NCBI GenBank assembly: GCA_030549175.1
Contig: JAUKUA010000001.1
Location: 2,356,001 to 2,420,000, forward strand
Length of the DNA stretch: 64,000 nucleotides
Source of the DNA: Lasiosphaeris hirsuta
Lineage: Eukaryota; Ascomycota; Sordariomycetes; Sordariales; Lasiosphaeriaceae
Reading direction: 5' to 3'
Translations under genes and position numbers: made by a program
Notes under the pieces: model-generated
Databases searched by the model: none
The model's input: the letters and a program-made list of their open reading frames with translations, nothing else
Told to the model about the DNA's origin: nothing
Shown here: positions 44,017 to 55,300 of the stretch, one piece after another
Layout of the letters: every line of letters starts with the position of its first letter
Position numbering within the stretch: position 1 is the first letter of the stretch

Positions 44017-46071
44017 TCACGATGCCTTTTTCGCCGAATAGTACGAGCTCACCCACTTCTTCAAAACCTCGACGACCTTATCCTGGGCCTCCTGTACTGC
44101 TGGGTTGATGATGATGTTCCTGCTCTTCAATCCGTCTGCGGTAAAGGAGTCATCGGCGTGCTGGGCATTCTTGATCAAGAACACAGGATGCTCATCGGTC
44201 GACTGCAGAGGGCCGCCCGGCCGAATCTCGCTGGACATTGTTGTTGCTCTCCAGGGGTCAAACTCGCTGCAAGCACGTTCGGCCACATTAGCAAACCAAC
44301 TCACCCTCTCCAAGTAGTAGCATATCCAAGGGGAGGGAGGGGGAGGGGGACTCACCCATTCGTCCATACGACGCGCGTCGTGTTCCTGGTCCAACCACCC
44401 GTCTTCTTGTTGAGCGTGTCGGCCGTCTTCCTGCCGTTGGCGCTGCCGTACGTGAAGCCATTCTCGGCAGGGAAATGCATCTCGCACTGGTGCTGCCAGT
44501 AGGCCTCATCGATCTTGCGCGACACGATGGACGGCTGGTCCGGCGGCGCGCCCGTGGCCCACGACGCGATAGGCTCGTTGCACAGGAACCAGTACCACGT
44601 CCGCCAGGGGTTGCCCAGCGTGCGCGCCTCGATGAAGGGGTTCAGGTAGTCGTGCGTGTTGAGGCACCAAAGCGGGTCGTCCTGGCCCCGGACGTCGAAG
44701 TAGGTGCAGGCTGCGGGCTGTGTTAGTCCGACAGGATTCGGGTATCAATAATAATAGGGGGGTGGGGGGGGGACTACGTACTCTTGCCCAGGAACTTCTC
44801 CTTGAAGAAGGCGGCGTAGTTGCCCACGATGGAGGGAACCTCGCCCAGAATGGCGTCGGTAGTCGAGTTGGTCTCGGCGACGATGGCATCGCAGAAGTCC
44901 AGAATATCGATGTAACCCTCCGTTTCCTGCCAGTATCGGAACGGCGTGGCAATAGCGCTGTCCAGTTGTCAGAGTCCAAACCACGCTGCAAACAGCCACA
45001 CATCAAAGACCTACTACGCAAAGTCGTCATCCTCAATCGGGAACTGGGACCCAAAAAGCGCCTTCAATGCCTCGACCTTTGTCGCGTTGCGGGCAGGGTC
45101 GAGCAGAATGCTATCAACCCAGGCGGCCACCTTGGGGAGCGCGAGGCTGCAGCTCGCGGAATCGGGATGGAACTTGTCTCGGAGCGTCTCGATGCCCTTT
45201 TTGATGGTATCGTAGTAGTACCAGTTTCCGGCGCGTGCCTCGACAACGGCGCTGCTGAGGTGGAAGGCGTGGAAGACTCCGGGATGGAAGCTCTCCAGCC
45301 AAGTGCCGAGCATCGCAGAGTACGACGCGCCCCAGTAAACCCACGGCTGGTGGGAGCATCATCAGCAGGTTAACATGGTTTCAAAACTGCCCGAGGGACC
45401 CTGAGAGCCACTCACTGCATTCTTAGAGCTGCTGGTCTGGTTCTTGTCAAACGGGAACACGACATTCTCGGCGAAGTTGACTACATCGGCGGCGGCCTGA
45501 TCCATGGTGAGATATTGCAGAGTCTCAGAATCGAAGCCGTCATAGGGAGACGAGCCGCCAAAGAATCGATCTTTTGGGGGGGGGGGCCAGGGATGATCAG
45601 TTACTAGGTAGGGTCTCTTAGAATTCTGGAATAAAGCCTACGTTCGAGCACAATCGTCGCGGCGCCCAGTGCCTGGGCGATTTTGCCAGGCATGGTGGTG
45701 TTGTCGATAAAAGTGTAGCCCAGACTGGGCGACACCGAGTATAGTATCGGCTCTTCACCCGGCGTCATGAGCACCACCTTTTTGATTTGCAATGTAAGCC
45801 AAGGGCGGCGTGGTGAAGAAGATGAGATTCATACCGGAGACCCCTCACCGGCCCACCATTCTCGGCTCACACAATACTGTTGCGACCATTCTCCAAAGCT
45901 GGCATTGTAGTGATCAATGGGTTGCTTGAACCAAGAACACGATACGCCATCTCTAGCAGCAGCCTTGCTGACAACAAAGTCTTTGGGCACCTCGGGCAGG
46001 ACCGCCCCCCTGAGGTGTGCCTTGGGGGCTGTCCATGCTGCCAACGGGAGGATGACGCTGGGCGACACCAT
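44017..46071 (-). CDS. Secreted serine peptidase of family S28 (prolyl carboxypeptidase/DPP-II type)
   Basis: Seven exons: 45835-46071, 45642-45777, 45416-45570, 45018-45346, 44782-44957, 44356-44710 and 44017-44266; introns of 57-89 bases; 545 residues. The ATG at 46071 gives a signal peptide (MVSPSVILPLAAWTAPKA). Landmarks: WFKQPIDHYN near residue 45, LEHRFFGGSSP across the exon 2/3 junction, YWGASYSAMLGTWLE with the nucleophilic Ser, GEFDPWRATTM with the Asp and NAQHADDSF with the His. Several NxT/S sites suggest glycosylation. S28 enzymes cleave after proline at acid pH and help digest proline-rich proteins. The intron between exons 2 and 3 contains an 11-base G run. The reading frame is consistent through all junctions. 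Confidence 0.88.
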
Positions 46072-47673
46072 AGCGGCTGACCTCACAAGAGTGGGATAGT
46101 ATCCGAGGGCGGGGACTCGAAATGGCGATTCCTGGTTGAGGACGCACACCACCAGAAACAAAACTCCCATGTCCCCCTCGTGGCGGATTCACCGCCGTAC
46201 TTATCGCTTCATGCTACCATGCGCAATGTGCTATCCGAAGTACCGGGCCACGGGATCGTGTGGGCATCAGATGGGCCCTATGGATGAAGGCGATGGGTAA
46301 GATAGAAAGGCATGGGGAAAATGCCCTATGAAGAAGCTTCTCCATGGCAAGTGCCTAAATTCCAGGACCCTTGAGGGGGGGGGGGGGGGGGTTGGGGGGT
46401 TCAGTATACGGGCTCTTGGCCAACTTGTATGTGGGCTTATTAGATCAATATCTGCACGCCGGTATGGCATTTCCCCTCGGCCTGCCAAAGAAGTAGGTGT
46501 TCACGTCGTGGGGTTGGGAAGCCCTTGAACAGATGGGGTTTCTCCAAGTTGTAAACCAGGATGCAACTGAGGGCGGATGGGTGTGCTGACATTGGAGCGT
46601 TTGCCCCCGGCTAAAGAGGTGCCCTGACTGATTAAATACTATGGCAGATGTTAGTTCCCCGACTTATATGGCCAGCTCAACAGCTGTTTTGTCGTGTAAG
46701 CGGCTGCAGGGCAATATCCAGGCACGGCAGTTGCTTTATATCTTTTGGTAGTATTGCTTCTTCCCGGTGCTGATCACTGTCAAGCAGCGCCTCTTGGATA
46801 CCGTCCGGCACATGGCCGATAGCCCGTATGCATCTGTCACGAGGGATGGTTATGCCGTGCGGGGAAGATGGGATCATTACCTCCTCACCTTGTACCGTAT
46901 TGGAGATGTTGGAGAACACCAAGGCCACTACTAATAGTATAAGGATGGCGGTACCATTCCACTTCAAGCTCAGAAAATGCCTTGTCTCAATGCTGAGCTA
47001 TCAGCTCCCAGAACAACACACGTGGGTGCTGTGCGACGTTTCATTGGTGAGGCCAGCCCTCTTCTCGAAGCTCTGCCGAGTTCCTCATCGGAACGGGCCG
47101 AAAAGAGTGCCGCGCCGGGAGCAAGGCCTCGATCTGGTCTACGAGCCATGAGAGAGATGGCTGGATATCGTGGAAAGATGGCGTGGGATGAGCCAATACT
47201 GCTAGTTGACAATATCGTGTCGGACGATGCACAAGGGCAAAGAAACGCCCCGAATGGTGCAATGTTGCGGGGTGGTCTAGGCCCGTGGGACAAGACGGGA
47301 CGGGGCAGGCTCACCGCTGGCTCGCACTCGCACGCCAGAAAGCTGCATGGAGAGACACCGTGGCAGTGCCAAGGTTCCCCAAAGAGGCAGGACGTGCAAG
47401 GCGACCCGGCCGCACGTGTATGATGCCGCAGCCGCATCGCCAAGCCTCATCCCCGGCCACCGTCTCTTGGGTCGCTTTGGCAATTCGGGTTACACTTGAC
47501 GCCATTGCGATACTTCGGGCCCGAGTGCGGGGAGGGGGGCCAGCGGGAGGTGTTTGTTTACGCTGGATTCTTTGATGGCTATAAGAGTGTCGCATGTCCA
47601 GGTCCTTGGTGTTGCCGGCCGTGTTGCTAGTATCCTGAAATAGGCTGATGATACCCAAGCTCTTGGAATCAAG
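46072..47673. other. Intergenic, divergent upstream region; G run
   Basis: About 1.6 kb between two divergent genes for secreted proteins. Open frames of about 150 codons on both strands at 46970-47440 overlap each other and have no motif. A 17-base G run lies at 46375-46391. Confidence 0.45.
46375..46391. repeat. Homopolymer G run (17)
   Basis: Uninterrupted G run in intergenic DNA. Confidence 0.9.
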
Positions 47674-49090
47674 ATGCGTCCCTCAATCCTTGGTGCCATT
47701 GCTGCCGCCACGGTTGTGAATGCAGCCTATCCAGGGGACATTGTGCAGTACTGGTAAGGCTCACCACCAGAGAACGCCCATAGGATCCATGCTAACATAC
47801 TGCAGGGTCGAGCAATCTTCCGTTCTGGTCAATGGCTCCATCATAGGCGGCCTGCAGTCGCCACCGTCTGCTTGGTATACAGCCATAGTACAGGCCGCTG
47901 TTTATGAGGCCGCGCTGAGCTCGAAGCGCGAGACTCTAGAGTTTCAGCAGTTGGCCGTGTCCCACGCGGCGCACAACTCCATCGTCTATGTTTTCCATGG
48001 CACCCGCAATTACGGTGCCACGGATGCCGCACTCAGGAGCGTGATTCCCGCCATCGGTCTCGACCCCAGCTCCACCGATGGCAAGGAAGCCGTCAAGCGC
48101 GGCCGAAAGGCGGCGAGCAAGGTCGTATCCGCCCGCGCCGACGACGGAATAAACAATTTTGTCGATTACGTCTACAGCCCCAAGGTGCCCCTGGCCTACC
48201 AGACGACTCCTGGTTCGGCCGCCATCCCCGATACCCCACAGGCCAGATTTGTGAAGCCTTTTGCCGCACTGGGCGACGTCACCCGCTTCAGAGCCCCTCC
48301 GCCCCCCAACGTGACAGCCAAGGAGTACGAGGCGCATCTTGTATATGTGAAGACGCAGGGCGCGCTCAACTCGACAGTCCGGACGGCCTATGACACGGAT
48401 ACCGCCTACTTCTGGAGAGAGTCGTCCATCAGGTAAGTCTGCGGATCCCAACCCCCCTCCCTACCTGCGTCATCTGACACAAAGCAAAGCGGCTGGAACC
48501 GACTCGCGCACGCCGTCGTGGGCAACTCGCTCGCCACCAAGGTCGTCGAGTCGGCCAAGTTCTACGCGCAGCTCAACCTGGCCCTGGCCAACGCCGGGTT
48601 CGCTTCGTGGGACACCAAGTATGCCTACAACGCGTGGCGTCCTGTCACGGCTATCCAGCGGACCGATATCTTCCTCCCCAGCGGGCTCAACATCTCCGAC
48701 CCGGCCTGGGTCCCTCTGCTTCGCCCCACGCCCAGCCACCCCGACTACGTGTCGACGCACTCGACCTTTGGCGGCGCCGCCGCGGCCGTCATCCGCGTTT
48801 GGAACGGCGGCGACAAGATAAACGCAACCCTCAGCAGCAACGTGACCCTCGATAACCGCGGGGTTATCACGCGGAGGTATTTCAGCTTGAAGGACGCGGC
48901 CGTCGAGAACTCGCGAAGCCGTGTCTTTGGCGGGGTATTGTCGTCCCTAGATCCGGCCTGGTGTCTGGTTGGTGCTAACTTCGCGATACAGATCCACTTC
49001 ACGTATGCCGGCGCCACCGGGGAAGCTGTTGGAGAGGCTGTAGCGCTAGAGACGCTCAAGAAGTTTGACGAACACTGGGATGAGTTTTAG
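47674..49090 (+). CDS. Vanadium-dependent haloperoxidase / PAP2-superfamily enzyme, secreted
   Basis: Four exons: 47674-47753, 47806-48432, 48490-48934 and 48992-49090; 416 residues. A signal peptide is present (MRPSILGAIAAATVVNA). The vanadate/phosphate-binding motifs are in order: KYAYNAWRPVTAI near residue 280 (Lys and Arg), PSHPDYVSTHS near residue 320 (His), and SRVFGGIHF near residue 382 (Arg and His). The last motif exists only if the 57-base intron 48935-48991 is removed (donor GTATTG, branch GCTAACT, acceptor ACAG); read through, it stays open but splits the motif. Fungal members halogenate or oxidise small molecules or act as acid phosphatases; the sequence does not decide which. 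It is tail to tail with the DHCR24-like gene, 39 bases apart. Confidence 0.85.
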
Positions 49091-49129
49091 ACCATTGGCA
49101 TGAGCATCGTGTTTTGAATCCAAGCAGTT

Positions 49130-50683
49130 TCATGACCTTTTCTTTGCCGACTCCACCAACTTGCCACCCCCTTTCTTCTGTAACAGGTAATCGCCTCCCA
49201 AAATTGCCTTGTAGATCCCGTACAGCCCTGCCAACGGCCAGATGCTCCAAATCAAAGCCATCAGCCACGCTCCGAGGGATGCCCGTGTTGCCGCCTCTTC
49301 GGCATCGACGTCCACCTTGACCTTATCATAGACACTCGGCAAGTACCCTGCATGATACTTGTTACGAAGCTCATCGTAAGCCCGTTGATCGTAATGCGCC
49401 CAGAACTCGTCCTCTGTGTAGTATGCATGCGCGTACAGCCACTTCTTCCCCCCAAGCTCGCGGACTTTTCGCTCCAACTCTTTGTTTTGTCTCACACACT
49501 CCCGCCTGTTGAACGAAACCGGTCCCCAAACCCCAAAATTCAGCAATGGCTTCGCATCTGGGTCCCCGAACTCGGCATGCAATCCGTATCTTGAATTCTT
49601 CTCTTCTCTTTTCAGTTTCAAAGGGCAGAGCCAGAGCGGGTACAGCTTGAGGTGCCGATCCACCCACTGGACAAACTCGTCGGCCCTGTCGTATGGAATA
49701 CCCACGTCCTGCACAATGTAAAAGTCAGAGAGCCCGCTCTGGTGCAGTGCGTGGTACATGACACTGGTGTGCAAGAAGGGGTCGAGGAGAAAGCGCGTGA
49801 TGCGGTTAAAAGGGGCGAGGAAGTAGCGGAAGGCGTATCGACCTCCCCAAAAGCCGCCCCGGTCGTAGCGGAAGAGATAATCTCCCAGAGGGATGTACTC
49901 TGTGACGGTGACGCGAGCCGGGGATTTCCGGAGGCGATTCCCAATTCGCTGCGCATGCACGTAGAACCAAGGGTCGTACGGGCGGAGGAAGTGCACTGCA
50001 GATTGGCCAGGCGGGGGGCAAGGCACAAGGCGACCGGTGCAGATGACTGTGCAGTCCAAAGAGAATGATATTGCGTCGACGTAATCGTTGGCTCCAGTGG
50101 GGGAGGTTTCAGACTGCAGCGTGGTGATGACGTCCTTGAAAGAGGAGACGCGTGAGTAAGTGAGCTCGACGAACGGCTTGGCATGACCGAGTTGGACTTC
50201 GAGGAGGGTCACGACGCCAAGGGTGCCGAAGGCCGAGGCAGCGCCCCAGAGCAGGTCGGGCTTCTCCGTTTTGGAGGCCCGGGTGACCTCGCCATTGGGG
50301 AGGACGATTTCGATCCAGTTGACCGTGGCCTCAAAGGGGCCATGGCGGAAGGAACTACTCTCGCCGGACGTTCCGGAAAACCCACCACCCACCGTGATAC
50401 CAGGGAACTCCATGACGACGAGAGGGACTAGGCCATGTGGCAAGGTTGATTCGACCAGAGCATCCATCCGCACGTTTGGCTCGACCAAAGCCGTCTTTTT
50501 CACCGTGTCAACAGCCAGGACGCGATTGAGGCCGCTCGTGTTGACTGTGTTGTCGGCGTGGCGCTGAGAGCGCCGGGTGCTGTTAGTAGAGCCATGGTAG
50601 ACTCGGTAGGGCGTCCGCGTCTCAAACAATTCCCGCGTTCGCGCTGCGACGGCAGCAACAGCAAGTTCGTGGTTTTCTGTCAT
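49130..50683 (-). CDS. DHCR24-like FAD-linked oxidoreductase (Delta24-sterol reductase family)
   Basis: Single exon of 517 residues from ATG at 50683. The FAD_binding_4 (PCMH-type) domain is clear in the N-terminal half: YHGSTNSTR, VEPNVRMDALVE, LVPLVVMEFPGITVGGGFSGTSGESSS (flavin-binding turn) and PDLLWGAASAFGTLGVVT. The C-terminal half carries GGRYAFRYFLAPFNRITRFLLDP, HQSGLSDFYIVQDVGIPYD and WGPVSFNRRECVRQNKELER, as in DHCR24/DIMINUTO proteins. A hydrophobic stretch near residues 470-495 (LMALIWSIWPLAGLYGIYKAI) could anchor the C-terminus in the endoplasmic reticulum. Sterol side-chain reduction is the family role in animals and plants; in fungi the substrate is less certain. Intact. Confidence 0.85.
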   Translation of the reverse strand: MTENHELAVAAVAARTRELFETRTPYRVYHGSTNSTRRSQRHADNTVNTSGLNRVLAVDTVKKTALVEPNVRMDALVESTLPHGLVPLVVMEFPGITVGGGFSGTSGESSSFRHGPFEATVNWIEIVLPNGEVTRASKTEKPDLLWGAASAFGTLGVVTLLEVQLGHAKPFVELTYSRVSSFKDVITTLQSETSPTGANDYVDAISFSLDCTVICTGRLVPCPPPGQSAVHFLRPYDPWFYVHAQRIGNRLRKSPARVTVTEYIPLGDYLFRYDRGGFWGGRYAFRYFLAPFNRITRFLLDPFLHTSVMYHALHQSGLSDFYIVQDVGIPYDRADEFVQWVDRHLKLYPLWLCPLKLKREEKNSRYGLHAEFGDPDAKPLLNFGVWGPVSFNRRECVRQNKELERKVRELGGKKWLYAHAYYTEDEFWAHYDQRAYDELRNKYHAGYLPSVYDKVKVDVDAEEAATRASLGAWLMALIWSIWPLAGLYGIYKAILGGDYLLQKKGGGKLVESAKKRS

Positions 50684-50827
50684 CGCTCAGCTTTTTGGAA
50701 CGCCTCCGATGGCAGTCATGTGCCGAGGGGAGAACGCGGATGGCCCGGGGTCATGGCGGTGAACTTCCCCCTCCGAGCCCAATCATCAAAGGGCGCTAGC
50801 GGACTGACTTGGTTCCTCCGCCGCCTA

Positions 50828-52183
50828 CCTGGCAAGCGGTTGCAAAAATAATACGAACATATTACCTCATAGTACAATCCACAAGGCCAATTTTATACTG
50901 CAATCCAGGTACTTCTTTGTACACTCATTTCACCACCCAGTCATTTGACCTCCGCCCGCTAACACATCCTGCATTCGCACTACCATAGAATCCACCATCG
51001 TATTTACCGTTGTCTACGGAATTCGAGCCCAGCCAGCCAGAACAAGGTCTTTCAATCCAGAGCCAGTTATACTGCGGTTAGCTCGTACGAACTGCTTTAT
51101 ATTCCTCCAGCAGTTCTCAATTGGAGAAAGGTCTGGAGAGTGAGGGGTGTTGAAATAATGCTTCAGCTGGTGTTCTTCTTTCCAGACCTTCACAATACTA
51201 TCCCTTTGCCCTGTACCGTGCCCTGAATCACCATCTTCTTCCAGGATAAAATCCTGACCTTCATCAAGCCAAGGACGTACTGCCTTCTCTAAAATCTCGT
51301 CTCTATAGATCTGGAGGCTCATCTTTCCATTCGTGTTAGTTGGAACATGGTAAAAAGAGAGCTCAGATTTAAAATTCCATCCAACTGCGCCCCAGACATG
51401 ATATCGTTCAGATTCTGGCCCGGGTTTTTCGTCTGGAGATTGGTGATGGATACAGTCAGGGCAATATCTTTCTCCTGGTTTCCGGATAATTCGGATCTTG
51501 CCTCCTGGGCCAACAGTGAAATGGCACTCGTCTGACCATCGAATATCATGCCAATCTGTTGGGTTTGGCCGGAAGAATAGCGCGCGTTCAGCATCTTTTA
51601 CCCTTCTCTTCATATCAGAAGGGGAAACCCAGCCTTTTTCGCATGCTATACACTTCCTATAACCCAAGGTTCCCGTTGCTTTCTCAATCGTTCGGGTACT
51701 GGCTTTAATACCAGCTTCGTTGGCAAAGGCTTGCCAGCTTAATTGTCGGGCCTGGAACCCGTACTGCCATAGGATTTGTTCCATTCGTAATAGGTCGGCT
51801 GTTGTAATGATAGGCTTTCTTCCCCTTGTCTCAATAGCTGGATGCCTTCGATCGAGGTTTTGATGCAGGATAGCCCAGCCACTAGTCCTGCTTCGAATGC
51901 CGAATTGTCGAAGTAAATCGGCCTTGTAATACGGAATGTGGTGATCATCCAGATATGCTGCTGTGCCTCGAAGCCGGCACTTTACAGGCGTAGGATAATG
52001 AGGAGGCATTGTGAATAAGCCGTAGAATTGAGGTCTTTGGAGGATAGTTGTGTGGTGTGAATGGTGGTGTGAGCCGAATGCCGTGGAATTATTATAAAAT
52101 TGGTAGGGGCTGTTAGCTCCAAGCCACCACACGGACCACTAGCCTTTCTGCTGTTCGCGTTATTTTTGCAACCGCTTGCCTGG
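50828..52183. mobile_element. Tc1/mariner-type DNA transposon with terminal inverted repeats
   Basis: The element is 1356 bases. Left end from 50828 (CCTGGCAAGCGGTTGCAAAA...) and right end read inward from 52183 (CCAGGCAAGCGGTTGCAAAA...) match at 29 of the first 32 positions. The left flank is TA (50826-50827), as expected for this superfamily; the right flank is CA, one change from TA. It contains one transposase gene on the minus strand and lies between the DHCR24-like gene and lys2. Confidence 0.85.
51014..52009 (-). CDS. Tc1/mariner-type transposase
   Basis: Single exon of 331 residues from the ATG at 52009; the frame is open to 52132 upstream, but that part lies in the element's subterminal region. 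The N-terminal HTH-like region (LDDHHIPYYKADLLRQFGIRSRTSGW, RGRKPIITTADLLRMEQILW) is followed by the DDE catalytic domain: IRWSDECHF with the first Asp, FILEEDGDSGHG with the second, and HSPDLSPIENCWRNIKQF with the Glu. About 38 residues separate the second Asp and the Glu. No stop or frameshift interrupts it, so it could still be active or only recently silenced. There is no sign of RIP-type decay. Confidence 0.87.
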   Translation of the reverse strand: MPPHYPTPVKCRLRGTAAYLDDHHIPYYKADLLRQFGIRSRTSGWAILHQNLDRRHPAIETRGRKPIITTADLLRMEQILWQYGFQARQLSWQAFANEAGIKASTRTIEKATGTLGYRKCIACEKGWVSPSDMKRRVKDAERALFFRPNPTDWHDIRWSDECHFTVGPGGKIRIIRKPGERYCPDCIHHQSPDEKPGPESERYHVWGAVGWNFKSELSFYHVPTNTNGKMSLQIYRDEILEKAVRPWLDEGQDFILEEDGDSGHGTGQRDSIVKVWKEEHQLKHYFNTPHSPDLSPIENCWRNIKQFVRANRSITGSGLKDLVLAGWARIP

Positions 52184-52354
52184 CAACTGAGCCCACTGTG
52201 CCGCACCCCTGCATTGGAACTTCTCCAGGCTCATCGAAGCCAAAAAATCGTACCTGAAATACACGTCCAAGTCAAAAATGGCAACAGTGATATGTTTATC
52301 GCGCGCCCATCGCTTTTGTATTACATTTGAACCACTTTTTCCAACCAAATCACT

Positions 52355-55300
52355 CTAATGCGCTCCACCGCGCCCGCCCGTCCCTCCTGCCGCCACGGCC
52401 TGCAGCACCTCGGCCTTGATGTCGGGCAGCTGCCTTCCCCTCTCGGTGGGCTGGGGGATGAACTTGATCTCGACGAGGTACCTCAGGAACCTGCCGACAT
52501 CGTCCCTCAACACGCCATGCCCCGTGCTATCGTCAACGCCCGTCCACTTATCTGCGTCTGCCTTCAACACGGCAACGGCATTGCGGTCGTCCATCTCGGG
52601 CGCTCTTGTCGTCGCCGGCAGATCGTTCATGCAGAAATGATACAGCGGCATCAACGCATGTTGCTCTTGGTCTTTCTCCAGCGCACCCGCCGATACGAAC
52701 TTCTCCAGTTCCTCCTTCCACGCCGCATAGCTATTTTCGGGCGTCTTGAAGCCATAGTACTCCAGGATTGACAGATACTCGTTCATGCGCAGGCGAGGGT
52801 GGGCCGTGACATGCACCACGTGGACGCCGCCAGCAAGGGGGTTGAGGGCCGCCGCAACGACAACTCGAGCCACGTGGTTGACCGGCACGGCGTTGACAGT
52901 GTTGACAATGTGCGGTCGGGCTGACAGCTGAATGCAGCCCTTGAGCATGCGGATTAAGAAGTCGTCGACGTTGCAGACGCCCGTCTCGGAATCCCCAAGC
53001 ACATATCCAGGCCGGATTACCGAGCCGAGGAGGCCACGCTTGCCCGCCTCACGGACTAGCTGTTCCGACACCCACTTGGTCTGCCCATATCCTGTGCCGA
53101 GGCCGGTTCGACTCCCGTTCATGTCATCCTCTTCCAGTACCGCGCCCTGGCCGGTGCTCACCAGCTCATCAGACAGCTTGGTGTAGTGATCCGTGTCGAG
53201 GACGCTCGTCGAGCTGACAAAGCAAAACACCTTTGGCCTTCCCTCGTTGCAAAGCTTCATGGTATCGATGGTTGACAGGACGTTCGAGGCCATCATATCT
53301 TGATACCTCTTCACCCAGTGCACAACGGCTCCGTTGTGGACGATCACGTCGACCTCTTGCGCCAAGCTTTGCCAGGTAGCCCCATCGAGACCAAGCTGGG
53401 GTTGCGACAGGTCGCCAACGACGGCACTTAGTCTCCCCGACCATCCGTCCTTCCACAGTCCGTATCCCCCGAGCGAGCGGCGGAGACGATCCAGTGCTGC
53501 CGCCGGGTCCTTGACACCGCGCACATGGGCGATGAGCTTGACGCCCCGAGCTGTGCGATCAAGGATATCCCTGACAAGGTAAGACCCCAGGAAGCCCGTC
53601 GCGCCGGTAAGGAAGATGGTAAGCTGCTCGGCAGAGCCAAGCGCATCACCGTCGGCCGACTGGTACTTCTCAGGAAGCTGCGCAACTAGCTCATCCAGAG
53701 ACTTGGAATAAGCGTCATCAGCAGCCTCGGGACCGACGCTGCTGCTGTCTTGGTTGAGCAACTTCTCTACCTGAGCACTGAAACCAGCCAGGCTGGGATG
53801 CTCATAGAGGGTGTTGATGGAAACATTAGCCCCAAGCACCTTGCGAACAGTCAGGAGGAACTGTTGTGCTAGCAGACTATGGCCGCCGAGATCGAAGAAG
53901 CCATTCTCGCGCTTGATAGCCTTGGGGTTCAGGCCGCGAATGACGTCGGCCCACTGCTGGGCAACAACCCGCTCGATCTCGGTGAGAGTCTCCCAGCTCT
54001 TGACATCTTCTTCCGAGGCGTCTTCGACGATTTCAGCAACATCGGGGAAAGGAAGATTGGGCTTGTCAACCTTGCCGTTGGGGTTGAGGGGTAGCTTGTT
54101 GAGCACGATGTAGATTGTCGGAACCGCATATGACGGCAGGCGGGTCTTCAAGTGATCCCGCACTTCGGTTTGCATTCTCCTAAACTTCTTCAGGAAGATC
54201 GTCACCGATCCCATTTCAACGCCACCGTCCTCGACGTCAGCTAGTCCCCGATCGGAGAGCCAGCGGCGCCACTCCCTCTCCTCGGGAACGATGTAGCTGA
54301 CGAGGGTTGGCTCTTCGTTACGATCTCTCCTGACAAGGGTCTTGCAGTCTCGGATCAGGGGATTCTGGCTCAAATTGCTGTCGATGTCGTTAAGCTCGAT
54401 GCGGAAGCCACGAATCTTGACCTGGTCGTCGGCGCGGCCAACACACTCGACGTCTCCCGACTCGAGATATCGGCCAAGATCACCGGTTCGGTAGAGCCTA
54501 TCTCTTGGGCCCTTGTAGTACCTCCGCCATGGTTCGTCCTTGCTAATCTTCTCATCTGCTTCTACCCACACGTTGTTGTCAACAAACCAGTTGTCAATGA
54601 ACTTCTCCCGGTTCAAGGCCTCGTCGCCAAGGTATCCCCTGGTTCAAGCTGGTTAGCTTCAAACGCGACAGCTGTAGCGATGCCGCAACTTACTCCGCAA
54701 GACCGGCTGCCCGAACAAAAATCTCACCAACTTCGCCAACCTTGCACTGGTCCTTTTTGTTCTCCCGGTTTACAACCAGAAGCTGAACATTCTTCATTCC
54801 CTTTCCGGCTGGTACTGTATCCTTGAGCTTGTCAAGAAAGTCGGGCTCTCTCGCCCGGCTGGGAAGCTCAAAGTAGCTCACCGCTCTCTGCGTCTCCGTG
54901 GTACCGTACATGTTGATAATGTTTGCATTGACAGCTAGCCGTCTGAGTGCTCGGCAGTCTCTTGTGGTCAAGACATCCCCAACGAAGAAGACGTGCTCCA
55001 GGGCCGGGAACTCCGCTGTCGCGCCGCCGACAAGAATTTGACCCATGGCGGGGGTGAGGTGAGTGACGGTCGGCCCATGCTCGCGCATCCATTCGGCAAG
55101 CTTCTCGTGCTGGATATCTTCCCTCGAAGGCACGAGCAGCTGTGCGCCGAGGAAAAGGGGTGTAAAAATGTCGCGTTGGACGGGGTCGTGGGCGATTCCG
55201 GAGAGCAGGGTGTATCGGCTCTCGGAAGAAAGGTTGAAGCGCTCGGCCATCCAGCCGAAGTACTTAACCAGGCTGAAGTGCCGGCCTAGCACACCCTTAG

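Noticed and set aside
46970..47443. Overlapping open frames of about 150 codons on both strands
   Set aside because: They mirror each other in GC-rich DNA upstream of the haloperoxidase gene and contain no motif, splice logic or start context.
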